Assembly: GCA_012862575.1 (NCBI GenBank) | Contig: BLSF01000101.1 | Coordinates: 28,038 to 92,037 of the forward strand | From: Parietichytrium sp. I65-24A | Lineage: Eukaryota; Sar; Bigyra; Thraustochytrida; Thraustochytriidae | Length of the DNA: 64,000 nucleotides | Direction: 5' to 3' | Shown: positions 61,311 through 64,000 of the stretch, in pieces | Layout: the number at the start of each line of letters is the position of its first letter | How positions within the stretch are numbered: the first letter of the stretch is position 1 | The notes under the pieces: model-generated | Database searches by the model: none | What the model was told of the DNA's origin: nothing | What the model saw: only the letters and a program-made list of their open reading frames with translations | Translations under genes and position numbers: made by a program

Positions 61311-62042
61311 AAAAATGTCGAGAATCTCCAATCGTTTGCTCAAGGTTATCCCGTCTGCAATTGGTCCGGAAAGTCTATTATTCGCGACGTACAGTTCCTT
61401 GATGGTCGTATTCTGGTCCAGTAAACATGAGGGTATTCCGCCAACGAGTTTGTTGTTCGAGAGGCTGAGCGCGGAGAGTCTCTCGTTACAAAGCTCAGAT
61501 GGAATGCTCGAGTTAAAACCATTATTGCTCATGTCAAGGTGTAACAATTCCTTCATACTGCCGAGACACTTGGGTATTTCGTCCTGGAACAGATTCTGGC
61601 CGAGGTATAAGTACCTCAGATTTGTCAGGCCACACAACGTGCTTCCCGACAAAGACGTCAAGCGATTCCCCTGCAAGGAAAGGTGTTTGAGATTTTTGAG
61701 TTGGCCGAGGCAGGGTGGGATTGGTCCTTCCAAATCATTTCCCCCAAGGTCTAGATTCTCCAGATTCTCCAGAGTACAAAAAAGTTCAGGAAACTTGCCC
61801 GAGATATGACTCCGCGCGAAGCTCAGCACCTTTAGGCTCATCATTCCCGCGATGCCACTCGGTAATTCAAATTCCGCTCCATTGTCGTTCATTTCGATGC
61901 TCGTCAAACGCGGTGCTTCCAAGAGATTTCCGAGTGAGGTGAAGTTGTTCCCGCTCAAGTCGATGTGATCCAAATTTCTCATTTGAACAAGGCATTCTGG
62001 AGGAGTGCCACTTAGCCCTGAGTAGTGAATGGCCACATAATC
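61263..62042 (-). CDS. LRR segment of the receptor gene (middle part, duplicated at its 5' side)
   Basis: Minus-strand LRRs of the plant-like 23-24-residue type (NLKHLSLQGNRLTSLSG, NLRYLYLGQNLFQDEIPKCL, LSALSLSNNKLVGGIPSCL). Bases 61496-62042 repeat what is read again in 62044-62590. From 61495 down the sequence is new and continues toward the membrane part. The frame ends in a wrong-frame tail after the run of five A at 61311-61315. Removing one redundant copy joins it in frame to the 62044-63481 part (IPS to ELCNERL). Confidence 0.8.
   Translation of the reverse strand, partial: DYVAIHYSGLSGTPPECLVQMRNLDHIDLSGNNFTSLGNLLEAPRLTSIEMNDNGAEFELPSGIAGMMSLKVLSFARSHISGKFPELFCTLENLENLDLGGNDLEGPIPPCLGQLKNLKHLSLQGNRLTSLSGSTLCGLTNLRYLYLGQNLFQDEIPKCLGSMKELLHLDMSNNGFNSSIPSELCNERLSALSLSNNKLVGGIPSCLLDQNTTIKELYVANNRLSGPIADGITLSKRLEILDIFPIISSRLAFPRASGL
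61496..62042. repeat. 547-bp direct duplicate, copy 1
   Basis: Same length as 62044-62590, constant offset of 548 and no indel. About 8-10 substitutions are visible, for example near 61916 and 62464. Confidence 0.95.
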
Positions 62043-62043
62043 N
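62043..62043. other. Single N: unmerged contig overlap
   Basis: Sits exactly between two 547-bp near-identical copies, each ending or beginning at the N. Confidence 0.9.
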
Positions 62044-62590
62044 CAGATGGAATGCTCGAGTTAAAACCATTATTGCTCATGTCAAGGTGTAACAATTCCT
62101 TCATACTGCCGAGACACTTGGGTATTTCGTCCTGGAACAGATTCTGGCCGAGGTATAAGTACCTCAGATTTGTCAGGCCACACAACGTGCTTCCCGACAA
62201 AGACGTCAAGCGATTCCCCTGCAAGGAAAGGTGTTTGAGATTTTTAAGTTGGCCGAGGCAGGGTGGGATCGGTCCTTCCAAATCATTTCCCCCAAGGTCT
62301 AGATACTCCAGATTCTCCAGAGTACAAAAAAGTTCAGGAAACTTGCCCGAGATATGACTCCGCGCGAAGCTCAGCACCTTTAGGCTCATCATTCCCGCGA
62401 TGCCACTCGGTAATTCAAATTCCGCTCCATTGTCGTTCATTTCGATCCGCGTCAAAAGTGGTGCTTCCAAGAGATTTCCGAGTGAGGTGAAGTTGTTCCC
62501 GCTCAAGTCGATGTGATCCAAATTTCTCATTTGAACAAGGCATTCTGGAGGAGTGCCACTTAGCCCTGAGTAGTGAATGGCCACATAATC
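62044..62590. repeat. 547-bp direct duplicate, copy 2
   Basis: Matches 61496-62042. This copy continues into unique upstream exon sequence on its right. Confidence 0.95.
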
Positions 62591-63481
62591 GGCATAAGAG
62601 TTACAGACCATTTCGAATGTGCCAGAGCTGAACGAGTTTCCTCCGATAAGCAGACTTTTCATTCTTGCTATATCTGCGATGCACGACGGGAGGTCAAAGC
62701 TCATGCCGTTGTAGTTGACGTTGAGGAAGCTTAATCCGCTCAAGTCGCATATATCGGTCGGAATAGATGAGATGGAGTTGTTTGCGAGATCGAGCTTCTC
62801 AAGCTGTTCCAGTTCGGAGAAACAGGGTGGAAATTCGCCACTAAGGCTGTTTCGGGCCACATTAAACACCTTCAGCTTCGGCAGTTTGCACAATTGAGTG
62901 GGCACACTACTTCTGAGATTATTGTCGTCGAGGCGCAAGTATTCGAGGTCCTGGAGTCTTCCAAAGCAGCGTGGAATCCTGCTCTCGAAGTAGTTCCCTG
63001 ATAGGTCCAGTTCTTTCAGACTTTTAAGAGCGCACAACTTTGTGGGAATGTCCCCTGTCAGACGGTTACCGGGAAGTTCAAGGACTTGAAGCGAGGCCAG
63101 GCTCGACAAGTCCGGAATCACACCTTGCAACTGGCTGATTTCCCCCCACGCAGGCAAGCTGATCGACTCGAGCCACGTCACCTTGTTAATGATGCTGGGG
63201 ATCTGCTTCAAGCTGACGCTTAATTCGCACTCTTCAAGATACAGTTTTTGCACATCATTCGAGTCGAAAGAAAGGTCCTCAATGATTGACTGGCAGAAGT
63301 TATCCAGACTGGACAAACTCTTGCCTTCCCAATGGCTGACGGATCCCGAATAATCCTCATCTTCCGAAGTTGCTTCGGAAGAGTACCCCGAACTTGCCGA
63401 AGAGTACCCCGAATTCGCCGAAGCATCCTGCCACGCTGCTGCTGCCGCCGTGACAACCACCACCCGTATCACAGCCCTCAT
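62044..63481 (-). CDS. LRR-FN3 receptor-like protein, N-terminal part (signal peptide and LRRs)
   Basis: First part of the gene, ATG at 63481. Signal peptide (RAVIRVVVVTAAAAAWQDASA), then a Ser/Gly/Glu linker with SGYSS repeats, then about 14 LRRs of the plant extracellular type, such as LQVLELPGNRLTGDIPTKLC, LKELDLSGNYFESRIPRCFG and LEKLDLANNSISSIP. The consensus LxxLxLxxNxLxGxIPxxL places it with extracellular receptor LRRs of stramenopiles, plants and other protists. The reading stops artificially at the N. No kinase domain occurs anywhere in the gene. Confidence 0.88.
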
Positions 63482-64000
63482 CCAGTAAATCTGCGTTCCC
63501 GTACTATGATTTCCACTGCTCTACGATACCGCCCGCGCTCCACTCCTTGTTACAACCAACACAGCACCTCGTTCGCTTTCGCTCGACTCTCTTTCTCTTC
63601 GCCCTTCAAAACTATCGAAACGATCGAAACTATGGACACTATGGACACTATGGAGACAATCGAGACTCTCGAGCTGGCCTCCCTCCCCTCACTCTCTCAA
63701 CTCTCTCGCTCTCGCTCAGAAATTCAAGTCTGCTGTGTGGACTCCATATATCCACATACAGAGACAACACAGACTCTGTCTTTGTCTCTCTTTGTACTCT
63801 TTGTCTCTCTTTGTCTCTTTGTCTCTTTCTCTCTTTGTCTTTGCCTTGGCCGTGTGCCTATCCACACAGCTACGGCGAGATGTACAAGAGGCGGTGTAAT
63901 AGTCACTTGGGGGTTATTGGCATAGCTTCGGGCATATCTGCCTCCTACGATCGATCTCTTTCCTTTTTTGCAATCAGTCATTGGGTTATCGGCTATATTT
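63482..64000. other. Upstream region of the LRR-FN3 gene, with repeats
   Basis: ATGGACACT/ATGGAGACA units at 63618-63660 and a TTTGTCTCTC microsatellite at 63775-63845. No gene recognised. Confidence 0.5.

Overview
The window is nuclear DNA from a microbial eukaryote. Supporting signs are spliceosomal introns with GT-AG ends (50-160 nt, mostly 60-110), a spliceosome protein gene (CCDC12/cwf18), a mitochondrial-type presequence on PanB, eukaryote-only families (bZIP, TLDc, TLC, RMD1/DUF155, CDF of the MTP8-11 type), widely spaced genes on both strands and many microsatellites. Most genes have no intron. The lineage cannot be fixed from the sequence. A kinetoplastid-style ApbE-FAD-b5R fumarate reductase next to a pantothenate-synthesis gene fits a free-living protist or alga, for example a stramenopile, but this is only an inference.

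Layout. 0.5-9.5 kb: an EGF-like 7-TM protein (-), a LamG-fold type I membrane protein with one intron (+), and a membrane-anchored endonuclease/exonuclease/phosphatase with cysteine-rich repeats (-). 11-16 kb: a Mn-type CDF metal transporter (-), a 1-kb duplicated non-coding block around a single N, and a His-rich SAM methyltransferase (+). 16-25.3 kb: a two-exon polytopic membrane protein, three-exon panB, a 17-exon ribonuclease-inhibitor-type LRR gene built of 84-nt exon modules, and CCDC12/cwf18 (all -). 26-31 kb: an RMD1/DUF155 protein (+) and a LysM-GRAM-TLDc (OXR1-like) protein (-). 30.6-35.4 kb is gene-poor. 35-45 kb: a bZIP factor (+), an S49 peptidase (-), a TLC-domain protein (-) and the large soluble fumarate reductase (-). 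45-56 kb: a probable N-myristoylated coiled-coil protein (+), a C69 peptidase (-), an FTR1 iron permease (-), an internally duplicated polytopic membrane protein (+) and an ankyrin-like small protein (+). 56.8-63.5 kb: a large LRR-FN3-Cys-rich-polytopic receptor-like gene (-), damaged by an assembly junction and two frameshifts, with a diverged copy of its 3' end beside it.

The genes do not form a pathway or operon. Shared themes are surface or membrane proteins (7-TM, LamG, EEP, LRR-FN3, duplicated TM, C69) and metal handling (CDF, FTR1, His-rich methyltransferase). The three single Ns (13650, 57413, 62043) each lie between similar sequences. Two of them look like unmerged overlapping contig ends, so local structure at those points should not be taken at face value. 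Many genes also carry their own tandem repeat just upstream of the start codon.
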